NCBI RefSeq assembly: GCF_035593345.1
Contig: NZ_CP141606.1
Span: 2,294,001-2,358,000, forward strand
Direction of reading: 5' to 3'
Source: Lelliottia sp. JS-SCA-14
GTDB lineage: Bacteria > Pseudomonadota > Gammaproteobacteria > Enterobacterales > Enterobacteriaceae
DNA: 64,000 bases
Under the pieces are notes generated by a model that worked only from the letters and a program-made list of their open reading frames with translations, was not told the origin of the DNA and made no database searches. The position numbers and the translations under genes are program-made. Positions 37,258 through 47,052 of the stretch are shown one piece after another; the stretch's first letter is position 1; every line of letters starts with the position of its first letter.

Positions 37258-39137
37258 AAGGCTCCTCTGCGTCCGGGGCGAGGCTGCCAGCGCGCAATTT
37301 TCCCGCGCTGGATCGTGCGCAGTTCTGTTTCAGTAAACACATTGATCGAGGCGTGGCGGGCCAGATAGTTTTCCAGAACCAGCCCAAACAGATAGGGGCT
37401 GACACCGGAGAAGTTCTCCTCATCCATGGTCAGCGTGCACTTCACCCCCCGGCCATACATCAGCAGCCCGTTCCCGGGCAAGCGGCGGATCACCGGGACG
37501 GTCTCGCAGCCGATCAGACCGCTGATTTGGGACTGGGCGTCGTGATCGGTGTTGTCGACAAACAGCTGCAGCATCTGACGAAACGCTTCTCCGCCCACCA
37601 CATTTTCCCGATCGGAGAGCGGCTGGTAGTTGAAATTAAGCTGGCGGATCAGTCGCCAGGCCGATTCGCTGGCCACAAACGGCGCTCGCGGTGAGCTGGG
37701 GGGAGAGATGAATCGCGCGCCATGGACCGGGGCGGCATCGGAAATCGTCAGATCGTACTGCCCGGTTCGGGCAATCAGGCGCGGTAAATCGCGGTTTGTC
37801 ACCATCGCCTCTACCGACAAATAGCGAATGTCGTCGCTGAAAGGCGCTTCCTGCTGGTCGACGAGAGAGATAAACACTTCCGTCCCATTGTAGAGCGTCT
37901 GAGAGTGGTACTTTCGCGAAAGTGAGTGGCTGCCCGTGCGTTGTCGACGGGTGAGCGAGAAGTAACGGCCGAAGTTACCGCTATCGCTATGACGGGTCTG
38001 GAACAGGGGGTTGAATACCACTTCCTTGCTATGCTCTGCCTGCTGGCCTGTCACGCGCAGAATTGAGTGAATCTCGTAATCCAGCGGGCGGCTGCGATCC
38101 GGAACTACGTGCAGTTCGTGAGTGTTACGTTTGACTTCAAGTCTATCGACGCGTCTGGGAAACAGATTAATAACCGGCGTGCAGAACAGTTGAAAACGAT
38201 CGGTATCAATATGTCCCGCCAGATCCTGTGGCATCTGGTTGAGCAGCAGGATGACCTCCAGCTCACGGCTGTGGTTGTCCGCGATACCCGCCGAGAGATG
38301 ATTCAGGGTAAAAAAATAGAAACGCTGGCGGCAGGCGAAGTATTCGTTCACCAGGTTATGGCCGTGGAAAATATTCCAGTTGACGGGCAGGAGGCTCTTT
38401 TCTACGGACATACCTTCGAACAGTAAGGCCTGTTGAGAGATCACGGCGTCGTGCCAGCCTCCCTCTTTGGCGTGGCGCAGGATGGTCGCCTGGCATCCGC
38501 CATGCAGGAGTTCAAACAGCCGCGAGACAATGCGTTCGTCACCGCTCAGGTAGACGGGCAGCGAGGCAAGCTCGGTCAAATCAGAAAACATCATCCCTTC
38601 CGGCAGCTGTAGCCGCAGGCGCAGGGCGCCTTTAAGCTCGCTCTGCGCAATGCGGTGACGTTCCAGATTGGGGAGATCGGGTGGCAGAGAGGTCATCCGC
38701 GCATCGCAGAGGGTGAGTGGCCACAGGCGGACGGACTGACCGCTGCGAAATTCACACCGAGTGGTTTCACCGGGGAAAATGGAGGTAAAAAACGCGCTAT
38801 TCTTCGCGACCTCATAGCCCAGCGTGAGATCCCCTTCCTTAAGATTAGGCCGTAGCTGCACCACGCCGATAGACGGTGTCGGCGCATTGTAATTGGGGTA
38901 AATCACATCGAGTAATCGTTGTGTAAAAGTCGGAAATTCCGCGTCAAGTTTTAGCTGCATCCTGGCGGCGATAAAACTGAAAGATTCAATTAAGCGTTCG
39001 ACAAAAGGATCGGCAACGTCAATACCATGAACGCCGAGACGGCTTGCTATTTTAGGATGTTTTTGCGCGAATTCACTTGCCATTTCACGCATGAAAGTGA
39101 GCTCTCTATTATAGTAATCAAGAAACTTATGGTCCAC
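37254..39137 (-). CDS. tssF: TssF, T6SS baseplate wedge protein
   Basis: TssF is the large wedge subunit. The 627-residue product starts with the family pattern LDYYNRELTFMREMASEFAQ. It continues with DPFVERLIESFSFIAARMQLKLD and ends in a typical receptor-like C-terminal region. The start is a GTG at 39137 with AGGG upstream. It is the first gene of the left arm and is divergent from clpV. Confidence 0.94.
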   Translation of the reverse strand: MDHKFLDYYNRELTFMREMASEFAQKHPKIASRLGVHGIDVADPFVERLIESFSFIAARMQLKLDAEFPTFTQRLLDVIYPNYNAPTPSIGVVQLRPNLKEGDLTLGYEVAKNSAFFTSIFPGETTRCEFRSGQSVRLWPLTLCDARMTSLPPDLPNLERHRIAQSELKGALRLRLQLPEGMMFSDLTELASLPVYLSGDERIVSRLFELLHGGCQATILRHAKEGGWHDAVISQQALLFEGMSVEKSLLPVNWNIFHGHNLVNEYFACRQRFYFFTLNHLSAGIADNHSRELEVILLLNQMPQDLAGHIDTDRFQLFCTPVINLFPRRVDRLEVKRNTHELHVVPDRSRPLDYEIHSILRVTGQQAEHSKEVVFNPLFQTRHSDSGNFGRYFSLTRRQRTGSHSLSRKYHSQTLYNGTEVFISLVDQQEAPFSDDIRYLSVEAMVTNRDLPRLIARTGQYDLTISDAAPVHGARFISPPSSPRAPFVASESAWRLIRQLNFNYQPLSDRENVVGGEAFRQMLQLFVDNTDHDAQSQISGLIGCETVPVIRRLPGNGLLMYGRGVKCTLTMDEENFSGVSPYLFGLVLENYLARHASINVFTETELRTIQRGKIARWQPRPGRRGAL

Positions 39138-39557
39138 TTAACTGTACCCTAATTGGCAATGGCAACTGTTTAACGTAATAAAAGATATTTCTCATGCCTG
39201 TAATAATTCCCGCCATCAAAAGTCTCACGGTAGATTTTTTCAACGGGTGTGGTTCCAGACGTTTTTATCTTTATGGGTGCATCTATTTTCGCGTGGATAA
39301 TAGCAAGTGAAGGGTGTGGAACGTTGTCTGTATAAGTGTAACAACACATTGCGTTATGAATTTTTATCATTAAATCATGTGGATATGTTTTTTATGTGGT
39401 TTTTTTTAGGATAGTGTTTTGGGCAGATGTCTTATTGTTCTTTCAGCGCTATAAAAGCACTGTGTAATCGTATCGAACTCTTGTTTAATAGTGATATTGA
39501 AATGGAATTTGTGCGTGGGATATCGATAAATACGCACGACCAATAAGGAAGGAACGT
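39138..39557. promoter_or_regulatory. Divergent tssF / clpV promoter region
   Basis: This 420-base AT-rich stretch separates the two T6SS arms. Just before the clpV ribosome site an inverted repeat GTGCGT (39511-39516) / ACGCAC (39532-39537) could form a 5' leader hairpin. I see no convincing sigma-54 promoter (TGGCAC-N5-TTGC). A 66-codon frame at 39170-39370 on the minus strand lacks a ribosome site and is not called. Confidence 0.5.
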
Positions 39558-42197
39558 TTGGCTATCGCAAGGAAAAATCTCTTTAGCAAACTCAATAATA
39601 CCCTTTTTCGCAGCATAGAAAGCGCAACCACGCTCTGTAAGCTGCGGGGTAATCCTTATGTTGAATTAGTGCACTGGTTTAATCAGCTGTGGTCGCAGGA
39701 TACGGACAATGATTTTAAAATCATTGTGCGGACATTTGACATTGATATGTCCCAGCTGGAACGTGACTTAGAACGCGCCATGTCGCGGCTACCAACAGGC
39801 GCCAGCAGTATTACCGACTTTTCATATTGCATTGAACTGGCCATCGAACGTGCCTGGGTCTATTCCAGCCTCGAATGTTCAGCTGCGCGCGTTCGCAGCG
39901 GGCATCTGCTGATAGCGATGCTCACCACCATGGAGTTGCGCCGCGAGCTGTTGGCCATGCTTCCTGGCCTTGAGCGTATCGCGCTGGATCATCTGACGCA
40001 TGATATGCAGTACATCCTGCGCGATTCTAGTGAATCCAACGGTTCCGATGACTTTGCTCGCGCCGATGCGCTTCCTGGGGAGGCCAGTGGTTCGGTGTTG
40101 ACCCCAGTCGGGGCGGGTCTGGCGCAATACACCACCGATCTCACCGCTCTGGCACGGGAAGGCAAAATCGATCCGGTGGTGGGCCGCAGCCAGGAGATCA
40201 GCACGATGGTTGATATTCTGCTGCGTCGGCGGCAGAACAATCCGCTGCTGACGGGGGAAGCGGGGGTCGGCAAGACGGCGGTGGTTGAAGGGCTGGCGCT
40301 GGCGATTGCCAGCGAGCAAGTCCCTCCGGCGTTGTCCCAGGTGCGCCTGCTCGCACTCGACGTGGTGGCCCTTTCAGCGGGTGCCAGTATGAAGGGCGAA
40401 TTTGAAGCACGGCTGAAAGCGGTGCTGGATGAGGCGATGTCTGCCGCCGTCCCGATCATCTTGTTTATCGACGAAGTTCATACGCTGGTGGGCGCGGGTG
40501 GCGCGGCGGGGACGGGGGACGCGGCAAACCTGCTCAAGCCCGCGCTGGCGAGAGGAAAGCTCCGTACCATCGGTGCCACAACCTGGAGCGAGTTTAAGCG
40601 GCATATTGAGAAAGATCCGGCGCTGACGCGTCGCTTCCAGGTGTTGCAAATCGATGAACCTGCCGAGGATGCCGCCGTGTCTATGCTCCGCGGCCTGGTG
40701 CCGACGCTGGAAGCCCACCACGGCGTGTGGATCATGGATGAAGCTTTGACCACGGCAGTACGCCTGTCACATCGCTATATTCCCGCCCGGCAGTTACCGG
40801 ATAAAGCCATCGGTTTGCTGGATACTGCCTGCGCGAGGGTGGCGACGGCACAAAATATGAAGCCTGTAGCGCTTCAACTCCTGAACGCCAGGATTCAGGA
40901 TATCCAGGCGGAACGGGAGCGCGGTCAGAAAGCGCACCATTACGGTAAGGAAACGCAGCAATCAGACGACGCGCTCAGCGCACAACTGACCGACCTTGCT
41001 GAAGAAGAGGCCGCGTTCTGCCAGCGCTGGCAGCAGGAAAAGCTCTGCGTGGAGGCGATCCTGGCACAACGCCAGCAGCTTGGTGTGCCGGGGGAACAGC
41101 CCGAATTTAGCCCCGATGCAAACCGCGAAACGTTAGCGCAGCTCGAACTCTCCCTGTGCGAAATTCGTGGGAAAACGCCACTGGTGCAGGCCGAAGTGAA
41201 CGCGGATGTTGTGGCGGCCATTGTCTCCGACTGGACGGGGATCCCCGTGGGTCAGATGCTGGAGGATGATTACCGGGCGGTCGCCGAACTGCCGCAGCGC
41301 CTGCAGGAGCGGGTCATCGGACAGCCTCATGCGCTGCAACAGATCGCGGAGCGAATCCTGGTCTCACGCGCCGGGCTGGGCAATCCCAACAAACCTGTGG
41401 GCGTTTTTATGCTGGTGGGAACATCGGGAACAGGGAAAACCGAAACGGCGCTGGCTCTCGCTGAGACCCTGTATGGCGGGGAACAAAACCTGATCACCAT
41501 TAATATGAGTGAATACCAGGAAGCGCATACGGTCTCCTCGTTGAAAGGCGCGCCTCCAGGCTATGTGGGATACGGGGAAGGTGGCGTGCTGACAGAAGCC
41601 GTGCGCCGTAAGCCCTATAGCGTGATTTTGCTGGATGAAATTGAAAAAGCGCATCCTGATATTCACGAGATCTTTTTCCAGGTGTTTGACAAGGGATGGA
41701 TGGAAGATGGCGAAGGGCGCTATATCGATTTCAAAAACACCACGCTGCTGATGACCAGTAATGCGGGAAGCGAATTAATGACTCAGCTGTACAGCGATCC
41801 ACAGACCGCACCGGGAACTGAAAGACTGCTGGAAATGCTGGAACCGGAATTATTGAAAATATTCCCACCTGCGTTTCTTGGGCGATTAGAGATTATTCCT
41901 TATCTGCCGCTTCAGCACGGTATGCTCCAGGTTATTGTCCGGTTACAACTGGAAAAAATATCTCAGCGCCTGCGTGAACATTATCACATCGAACTGGAAT
42001 ATGCGGATTCGGTGCTCGATGACATTATTTCACGCTGCGCCGTCGTGCAAACCGGGGCTCGCGCATTAATTCAGGTCGTTGAGAAAGAAATTATGCCGGA
42101 AATGGGCCGCTATGTGTTGGCGCATAAAATAGAACATCATGGTCAGACGTTGTATTTAAACAGTGACGCTGAAGGGAAATTCAGTGTGACGTTTTAA
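39558..42197 (+). CDS. tssH: ClpV (TssH), T6SS sheath-recycling ATPase
   Basis: ClpV disassembles the contracted TssB-TssC sheath. The 879-residue product has an N-terminal Clp repeat domain and two AAA+ modules. The Walker A motifs are GEAGVGKT (233-240) and GTSGTGKT (621-628); Walker B regions are ILFIDEVHTLVGAG and VILLDEIEKAHP. The start is TTG, supported by AAGGAAGG six bases upstream. It opens the right arm and is separated from tssB by the fimbrial genes. Confidence 0.95.
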   Translation: MAIARKNLFSKLNNTLFRSIESATTLCKLRGNPYVELVHWFNQLWSQDTDNDFKIIVRTFDIDMSQLERDLERAMSRLPTGASSITDFSYCIELAIERAWVYSSLECSAARVRSGHLLIAMLTTMELRRELLAMLPGLERIALDHLTHDMQYILRDSSESNGSDDFARADALPGEASGSVLTPVGAGLAQYTTDLTALAREGKIDPVVGRSQEISTMVDILLRRRQNNPLLTGEAGVGKTAVVEGLALAIASEQVPPALSQVRLLALDVVALSAGASMKGEFEARLKAVLDEAMSAAVPIILFIDEVHTLVGAGGAAGTGDAANLLKPALARGKLRTIGATTWSEFKRHIEKDPALTRRFQVLQIDEPAEDAAVSMLRGLVPTLEAHHGVWIMDEALTTAVRLSHRYIPARQLPDKAIGLLDTACARVATAQNMKPVALQLLNARIQDIQAERERGQKAHHYGKETQQSDDALSAQLTDLAEEEAAFCQRWQQEKLCVEAILAQRQQLGVPGEQPEFSPDANRETLAQLELSLCEIRGKTPLVQAEVNADVVAAIVSDWTGIPVGQMLEDDYRAVAELPQRLQERVIGQPHALQQIAERILVSRAGLGNPNKPVGVFMLVGTSGTGKTETALALAETLYGGEQNLITINMSEYQEAHTVSSLKGAPPGYVGYGEGGVLTEAVRRKPYSVILLDEIEKAHPDIHEIFFQVFDKGWMEDGEGRYIDFKNTTLLMTSNAGSELMTQLYSDPQTAPGTERLLEMLEPELLKIFPPAFLGRLEIIPYLPLQHGMLQVIVRLQLEKISQRLREHYHIELEYADSVLDDIISRCAVVQTGARALIQVVEKEIMPEMGRYVLAHKIEHHGQTLYLNSDAEGKFSVTF

Positions 42198-42307
42198 CCA
42201 GTGAATTTATTTGTCCTTCTCAGTCAGTAATGGATAAATAAACTCGGAAATGGCTCACAAGAGCCGCTCAATAGTCTGTGAAGTTAACCTTATCTAAGGA
42301 ACAGAAA

Positions 42308-42862
42308 ATGTCTAAATTAAGAATGACGGTATGTGCTGTCGCGCTTTCGATGGTCTCAACCTATGGTTTTGCAGTGGGCGCTCCGGTCACTCAGGGAACG
42401 GTCACCTTTACCGGTAAACTGATTGCAGATACCTGCAGTATTACCGCGGGCGATGAAGATAAGCAGGTGACTTTACCTACCTTATCTATTCAGTCTTTAG
42501 ATGTTGCCGGTAAGGAAGCGGGTACGACGACCTTTGATCTCAACGTAGAAGCCTGCCCTGATACGGTGACTCAGGTTGCCGCGCACTTCGAAGCGATCAA
42601 CAGCGATGGCTTTGACGCAACCACCCAGAACCTGACCAACAGCACGCTGAAAGCCGACGGTGGTGCAGAGAACGTCGAGGTTCGTCTGTTCGACAAGGAC
42701 GGCAGTACCCAGATTCCGGTCGGCGGAACTGGTGCAATGTTTGATGTTAACGCGACGACGCATAAAGCCACCATGACTTATATCGGCGGTTATTACGCTA
42801 CGGCGCCAACAACGGCGGGTGATGTTACCGCAAAAGTTCAATATACGCTGGCGTACAAATAA
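42308..42862 (+). CDS. Major fimbrial subunit (type 1-like pilin)
   Basis: The 184-residue precursor has a signal peptide (residues about 1-22). It has a donor strand, a conserved cysteine pair (ADTCSITAG and VEACPDTV) and the penultimate aromatic ending KVQYTLAYK, all typical of chaperone-usher pilins. AAGGAAC lies seven bases upstream of the ATG; the frame is open ten codons earlier without a ribosome site. It is the first gene of a pilin-chaperone-usher-minor pilin block inside the T6SS cluster. Confidence 0.9.
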   Translation: MSKLRMTVCAVALSMVSTYGFAVGAPVTQGTVTFTGKLIADTCSITAGDEDKQVTLPTLSIQSLDVAGKEAGTTTFDLNVEACPDTVTQVAAHFEAINSDGFDATTQNLTNSTLKADGGAENVEVRLFDKDGSTQIPVGGTGAMFDVNATTHKATMTYIGGYYATAPTTAGDVTAKVQYTLAYK

Positions 42863-42867
42863 TATTG

Positions 42868-42899
42868 CGACAGGCTGATGGCGAGCCACCAGCCTGTCG
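42868..42899 (+). terminator. Partial terminator after the major pilin gene
   Basis: CGACAGGCTG pairs with CAGCCTGTCG, and the loop holds an extra GGC/GCC pairing. ATTTTTATT follows. Read-through here would make more pilin than chaperone and usher, as is usual in fimbrial operons. Confidence 0.82.
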
Positions 42900-42922
42900 A
42901 TTTTTATTCACAAGGTGTACTC

Positions 42923-43690
42923 ATGTCTTTAATAAAAAAATTCTTTTTATTGTCAGTTTTATTCAGTGCATCCACGGCCACTATTGCCGGTGTAACGATT
43001 GCAGGAACACGCATTATCTTTCCGGGGAACGAAAGAGAGGTGAGTGTCAGAACTAACAATAAAGGGAAATTACCGGCTCTGGTACAGGTTTGGATTGATG
43101 ACGGGAAAGCCAATGAAGATATTAATCAGGTCAAGACGCCTTTTATTATTACACCGCCAGTGTACCGCGTTGAACAGGGGAAAGGGCAAAGTCTGCGTTT
43201 AATATATACCGGGATGGCGCTGCCGCAGGATCGTGAATCGTTATTCTGGTTTAATCTGCTGGAAATTCCGCCGGTCGTGAAATCGGAGGATAAAAGCAAA
43301 AACCATCTGGATCTGGCTTTTCGCACGCGCATTAAAATATTTTTGCGTCCGGCCACGCTGGAAGAGAACAGCGTAAAAACCTTTAGACGACTGAAATGGG
43401 CTATCACCAGCGACAGTAAAAAAGGGACCGGCATTCAGATTACCAATCCAACCGGCTATTACTTCTCCTTTGATACCGGAACGTTCACCCAGAACGGGAA
43501 AAAGTACGACATGAATATGGACATGGTTGCGCCAGGTGCCACCGAAACCTGGTATGCGGATAACGGTAGCGCAGCGGGGGGGAATGTCACCCAAATCAGC
43601 GTAAAACTGCTGAATGATTATGGGTCGCCGGTGGAAAAAATCCTGATAAACCAGCCTGGTAAGGGCTATGTCGAACAACAGACGGAATGA
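42923..43690 (+). CDS. Periplasmic fimbrial chaperone (PapD/FimC family)
   Basis: The chaperone delivers pilins to the usher by donor-strand complementation. The 255-residue precursor has a signal peptide (about 1-22) and the PapD-family signature FWFNLLEIPPV near residue 107, with TRIIFPGNEREVSV at the N-terminal domain. The ATG at 42923 has AAGGTG upstream; an earlier in-frame ATG at 42878 lies in the terminator hairpin and is unlikely. Confidence 0.92.
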   Translation: MSLIKKFFLLSVLFSASTATIAGVTIAGTRIIFPGNEREVSVRTNNKGKLPALVQVWIDDGKANEDINQVKTPFIITPPVYRVEQGKGQSLRLIYTGMALPQDRESLFWFNLLEIPPVVKSEDKSKNHLDLAFRTRIKIFLRPATLEENSVKTFRRLKWAITSDSKKGTGIQITNPTGYYFSFDTGTFTQNGKKYDMNMDMVAPGATETWYADNGSAAGGNVTQISVKLLNDYGSPVEKILINQPGKGYVEQQTE

Positions 43691-43753
43691 CGTTGTGGCG
43701 GCAGATAGACAGTGTGGTTGAGCGTAAAGGACATTTGGTTTTAAGGATAAAAA

Positions 43754-46345
43754 GTGAAGCGTGCCCTAAATTTAAGCCCAAAGACGCTGAAGGTCCCGGT
43801 CAGGACGCTGGCATCGCTGACCTGTGTTCTGCTGCTGCTCCCTAAAGTCTGGGCGCAGCAGACTGGCAACGATGCGGACGGAAGTTCCAGCGTCGAGCAG
43901 ATGGACTTCAACCCCGGTTTTATTCACGGTGCGAGTATCGATGTATCGCAATTTCGTGAAGGCAACCCGGTCCCTGCGGGCATTTATCCCCTCAATGTGC
44001 TGGTCAATGGCGAGCAGCGGGGGCGTTTCAATGTTCATTTTTTAGCCGTACAGGGTAAGGCCAATGCCGAGCCGAGTTTCACGGCGGAAGAGTTGACCCA
44101 GCTTGGGATTAAGCCCACTGAAGGCACGCAGCTTGAAGCCGGGAAAGCCTATCGCCTGAGCGAGGCGGTTAAAGGCAGCCAGACTTATTACAACAGCGGG
44201 GACTTAGAGCTCAGCATCGGCGTGCCGCAAATCAACCAGGTGATTTATCCGCGCGGATATGTGGATCCTGCCCGCTGGTCTGAAGGCGATATTGCCGGTT
44301 TTCTGGACTACAACGCGAACATCTACGGCCTGTCGACCGGGCCGGATAACGGCGAGAGCCGCAGCGATGATTACACCAGCAATATTGGGCTGCTGACCGG
44401 TTTTAATATCGCAGGCTGGCGCATTCGCCAGCGTTCGAACACCGGCTGGTCGAAAGAGGACAGTACCCTCCACACGTCGAGTCTGGCGACCTATGCGGCA
44501 ACGGATCTGACGCGCCTGAAAAGTCAGTTGACCCTTGGCGATAGCAACACTACCGGTAATCTTTTCGACAGTTTTAATCTGCGTGGCGTGCAGCTGCAGT
44601 CTGACGACAGAATGTTGCCGGAAGGGCTTCGCAACTACTCGCCGATTTTGCGTGGGATAGCGCAAACTAACGCCAGAGTGACGATCACGCAGCACGGCCT
44701 GGTGGTCTATCAGACCATTGTCCCGCCAGGCCCGTTCGAGCTGAACGACATTGGCGCGATGGGCTATGGCGGCGATCTACAGATGACGATCGCAGAAGCG
44801 GATGGTTCAACGCGCATCAGCAATATCCCGTTTTCCGCACCGCCCATGTTGCTGCATAAAGACGTTGCCAACTTCGAGGTGGCCGTGGGGGAAATGAATG
44901 ATGATTCCCTGAAAGAGAAACCTAAACTCGCGCAGCTGATCATGCGCTATGGTCTTGGCAATCATTACACCTTATACGGCGGTTCGCAGGTGGCGGAACA
45001 CTACCATGCGCTCTCGGTGGGTAATGCCATCAATACGCTGATCGGTGGCGTGTCGTTTGATCTGATCCGCGCCTGGGCAGAAGTTGAGGATGGCAAGGAG
45101 TCTAACGGCAACAGTTACAGCGTGGCATTTACCAAATTTATGTCGGAAACGTCCACAAATCTGACACTGGCGGCGTATCGCTACTCCACCAAAGGCTATT
45201 ACTCGCTGCGCGATGCCAGTATCGCCCGTGACGGACGGACCAACGATGATTATGACGTTGACTATCGGACTAAATCGCGTTTTAGCGCCAGCGTTTCCCA
45301 GACCTTATGGGATAACAGTACGCTGAATTTTAGCGGCAGCCTTTACTCCTACTGGACCAGCGATGCCACCGCCAAACAGTACTCGCTCACCTGGTCGAAA
45401 TCGCTGCGCTATTTTTCGTTTGCGTTGACGGCCATGCGCACCAGCGATGAAGACGGAGATTACGAAAACTCCGTGATGGCGTCGGTGAACGTGCCACTCA
45501 GCGGCGGAATCGATAGCCGACCGTTGTTCAGTTCAATCTATTCAACCTACAGTCATTCCGACCCGAAGAGCGATCGCTTCCAGCTCAATGCGAACGGCAG
45601 CCAGGGTGAACAGAGTGAGCTGACCTACGGCGTCGGCACTTCGCTGCAAAATGCCCAGGGTGAAGATGGTCGCGAAGCGGTGTCAGGCAACATGAGTTAC
45701 CGCAGCCCGGTCGGCCAGTTTGGCATGACGGCGGGCGTGGACAATACCGGCTCTTCACGCCAGCTGTCGGTTTCAGCCAGCGGCAGCGTGGCAGCGCATA
45801 AAGGCGGAGTGACCTTCGGGCCTTCGGTGGGGGAATCGCCTTTCGCCATTATCGGTGCGCCGGGCGCCACCGGCGCCAGGGTGTTTAACGGCCAGGGAGC
45901 CAAAGTTGATCGTCGTGGCTACGCCATCATGCCTTCCCTGACGCCGTATCGTGAGAACAGCGTCGCACTGGATTACAAAACGGTGCCTGAGAACGTCGAC
46001 GTCATGGAGAGCCAGAGAACGGTTATTCCCCGTGAAGGCGCGATTCTTGCCGTCGATATGAAAACCATTGAAGGCGTCCCGATGGTATTGATTATTCATG
46101 ATGAAAATGGTCAGCCGATTCCGGCAGGCAGTGAACTGCTCGACGATAAAGGCGTGAGTCAGGGGATGTCAGGACAGAGTGGAATGGCCTTTGTTCGCGG
46201 ATGGGACCCGGCATCGGGCAATCTGTGGGTCGTATCAGGTAATGATAAATGCCGGATTGTGCCTCGTGTCAATAATCAGAATCGAGTGAATGCCAGCCAG
46301 AGTAATAGCATTGTGCAAATGGAGGTGACATGTTATCGGAATTAA
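43754..46345 (+). CDS. Fimbrial outer-membrane usher (PapC/FimD family)
   Basis: The usher is the outer-membrane pore through which the fimbria is assembled. The 863-residue precursor has a signal region, the N-terminal domain (FNPGFIHGASIDVSQF) and a large barrel with the usher signature around GPFELNDIGAMGYGGDLQMTI (split here by family convention). It also has C-terminal Ig-like domains ending in MEVTCYRN. The start is GTG with AAGGAT upstream. It overlaps the minor pilin gene by 16 bases. Confidence 0.93.
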   Translation: MKRALNLSPKTLKVPVRTLASLTCVLLLLPKVWAQQTGNDADGSSSVEQMDFNPGFIHGASIDVSQFREGNPVPAGIYPLNVLVNGEQRGRFNVHFLAVQGKANAEPSFTAEELTQLGIKPTEGTQLEAGKAYRLSEAVKGSQTYYNSGDLELSIGVPQINQVIYPRGYVDPARWSEGDIAGFLDYNANIYGLSTGPDNGESRSDDYTSNIGLLTGFNIAGWRIRQRSNTGWSKEDSTLHTSSLATYAATDLTRLKSQLTLGDSNTTGNLFDSFNLRGVQLQSDDRMLPEGLRNYSPILRGIAQTNARVTITQHGLVVYQTIVPPGPFELNDIGAMGYGGDLQMTIAEADGSTRISNIPFSAPPMLLHKDVANFEVAVGEMNDDSLKEKPKLAQLIMRYGLGNHYTLYGGSQVAEHYHALSVGNAINTLIGGVSFDLIRAWAEVEDGKESNGNSYSVAFTKFMSETSTNLTLAAYRYSTKGYYSLRDASIARDGRTNDDYDVDYRTKSRFSASVSQTLWDNSTLNFSGSLYSYWTSDATAKQYSLTWSKSLRYFSFALTAMRTSDEDGDYENSVMASVNVPLSGGIDSRPLFSSIYSTYSHSDPKSDRFQLNANGSQGEQSELTYGVGTSLQNAQGEDGREAVSGNMSYRSPVGQFGMTAGVDNTGSSRQLSVSASGSVAAHKGGVTFGPSVGESPFAIIGAPGATGARVFNGQGAKVDRRGYAIMPSLTPYRENSVALDYKTVPENVDVMESQRTVIPREGAILAVDMKTIEGVPMVLIIHDENGQPIPAGSELLDDKGVSQGMSGQSGMAFVRGWDPASGNLWVVSGNDKCRIVPRVNNQNRVNASQSNSIVQMEVTCYRN

Positions 46346-46914
46346 TTCGCCCACTTTGTCTGGCACGGAAAATAACGGCGCTGGCGCTGCTGGTGATATC
46401 CCCCTGGGCATTAGCTCAGCCTTGCACAACGCAGGATAACTGCAAAATTAAGGTTGAGTTTAGAGGTGACTATCTGGAGAACACCTGTGAAGTCAGTATT
46501 AATAACGGGACGGCCAACGAAACGGTGGCTTTACCTGTCATTTCGATTAATACGCTGGACCATGACGGCGCGGAAGCCGGAAGTCAGGTGTTTGCCATTA
46601 CGCTAAAAGAGTGCCCGACTGACAAAGTGGTGTCGCTCTATTTTGCCAGCACCGCAACGGGCATGAATGCTTCAACCGGCAATCTTCTGAACACCGCCGG
46701 CTCTGACTTTAGCGAGCATGTGGAAGTCCGCCTGCGCAATAGCGAGCAGCAGCAGATGATTGTTAATGACCCGACCAGTTCGCAGAGTTACGACGTGAGC
46801 GTGGCGGGGGATATTACCCATGATTTTATCGCCAGTTATTATGCGAATGGAAATTCAAAGGTCAGTGCCGGGTTACTGAATACGGCGGCAGCCATTGTTA
46901 TAGATTATAAATAA
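46330..46914 (+). CDS. Minor fimbrial subunit
   Basis: The 194-residue precursor has a signal peptide ending near WALAQPC. It has a pilin core similar to the major pilin (ENTCEVSING and LKECPTDKV cysteine pair, VALPVISINTLD matching the major pilin's TLPTLSIQSLD) and an end in AAIVIDYK. An extra cysteine pair precedes the donor strand. It may be an adaptor or terminating subunit. It is coupled to the usher gene by overlap. Confidence 0.87.
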   Translation: MLSELIRPLCLARKITALALLVISPWALAQPCTTQDNCKIKVEFRGDYLENTCEVSINNGTANETVALPVISINTLDHDGAEAGSQVFAITLKECPTDKVVSLYFASTATGMNASTGNLLNTAGSDFSEHVEVRLRNSEQQQMIVNDPTSSQSYDVSVAGDITHDFIASYYANGNSKVSAGLLNTAAAIVIDYK

Positions 46915-46948
46915 GCTCAGAGCTGAACAATACTTCCCCGATGTTTCC

Positions 46949-47024
46949 CGCGCTGAATGTCTGGGGAGGTCATTCTGCGGCAAAAAATAAACTTGCCGTC
47001 AGGAAAATAATATTATTCAGCGCG
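46949..47024. repeat. Inverted repeat between fimbrial block and tssB
   Basis: CGCGCTGAAT (46949-46958) is a perfect inverted copy of ATTCAGCGCG (47015-47024), 56 bases apart. It could fold in the mRNA upstream of tssB or mark the join between the fimbrial block and the T6SS. TTCCCCG/TGGGGAG lies inside it. Confidence 0.5.
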
Positions 47025-47052
47025 TCTCTATTTTATTTAAGGGTCGGTCTCC

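Noticed and set aside
39170..39370. A 66-codon minus-strand frame just upstream of tssF.
   Set aside because: It has no ribosome site, an unusual composition and no recognisable family; it lies in the divergent promoter region.
39138..39557. Search for a sigma-54 promoter in front of tssF or clpV, common in T6SS.
   Set aside because: No GG/GC pair with the right ten-base spacing and flanks was convincing.
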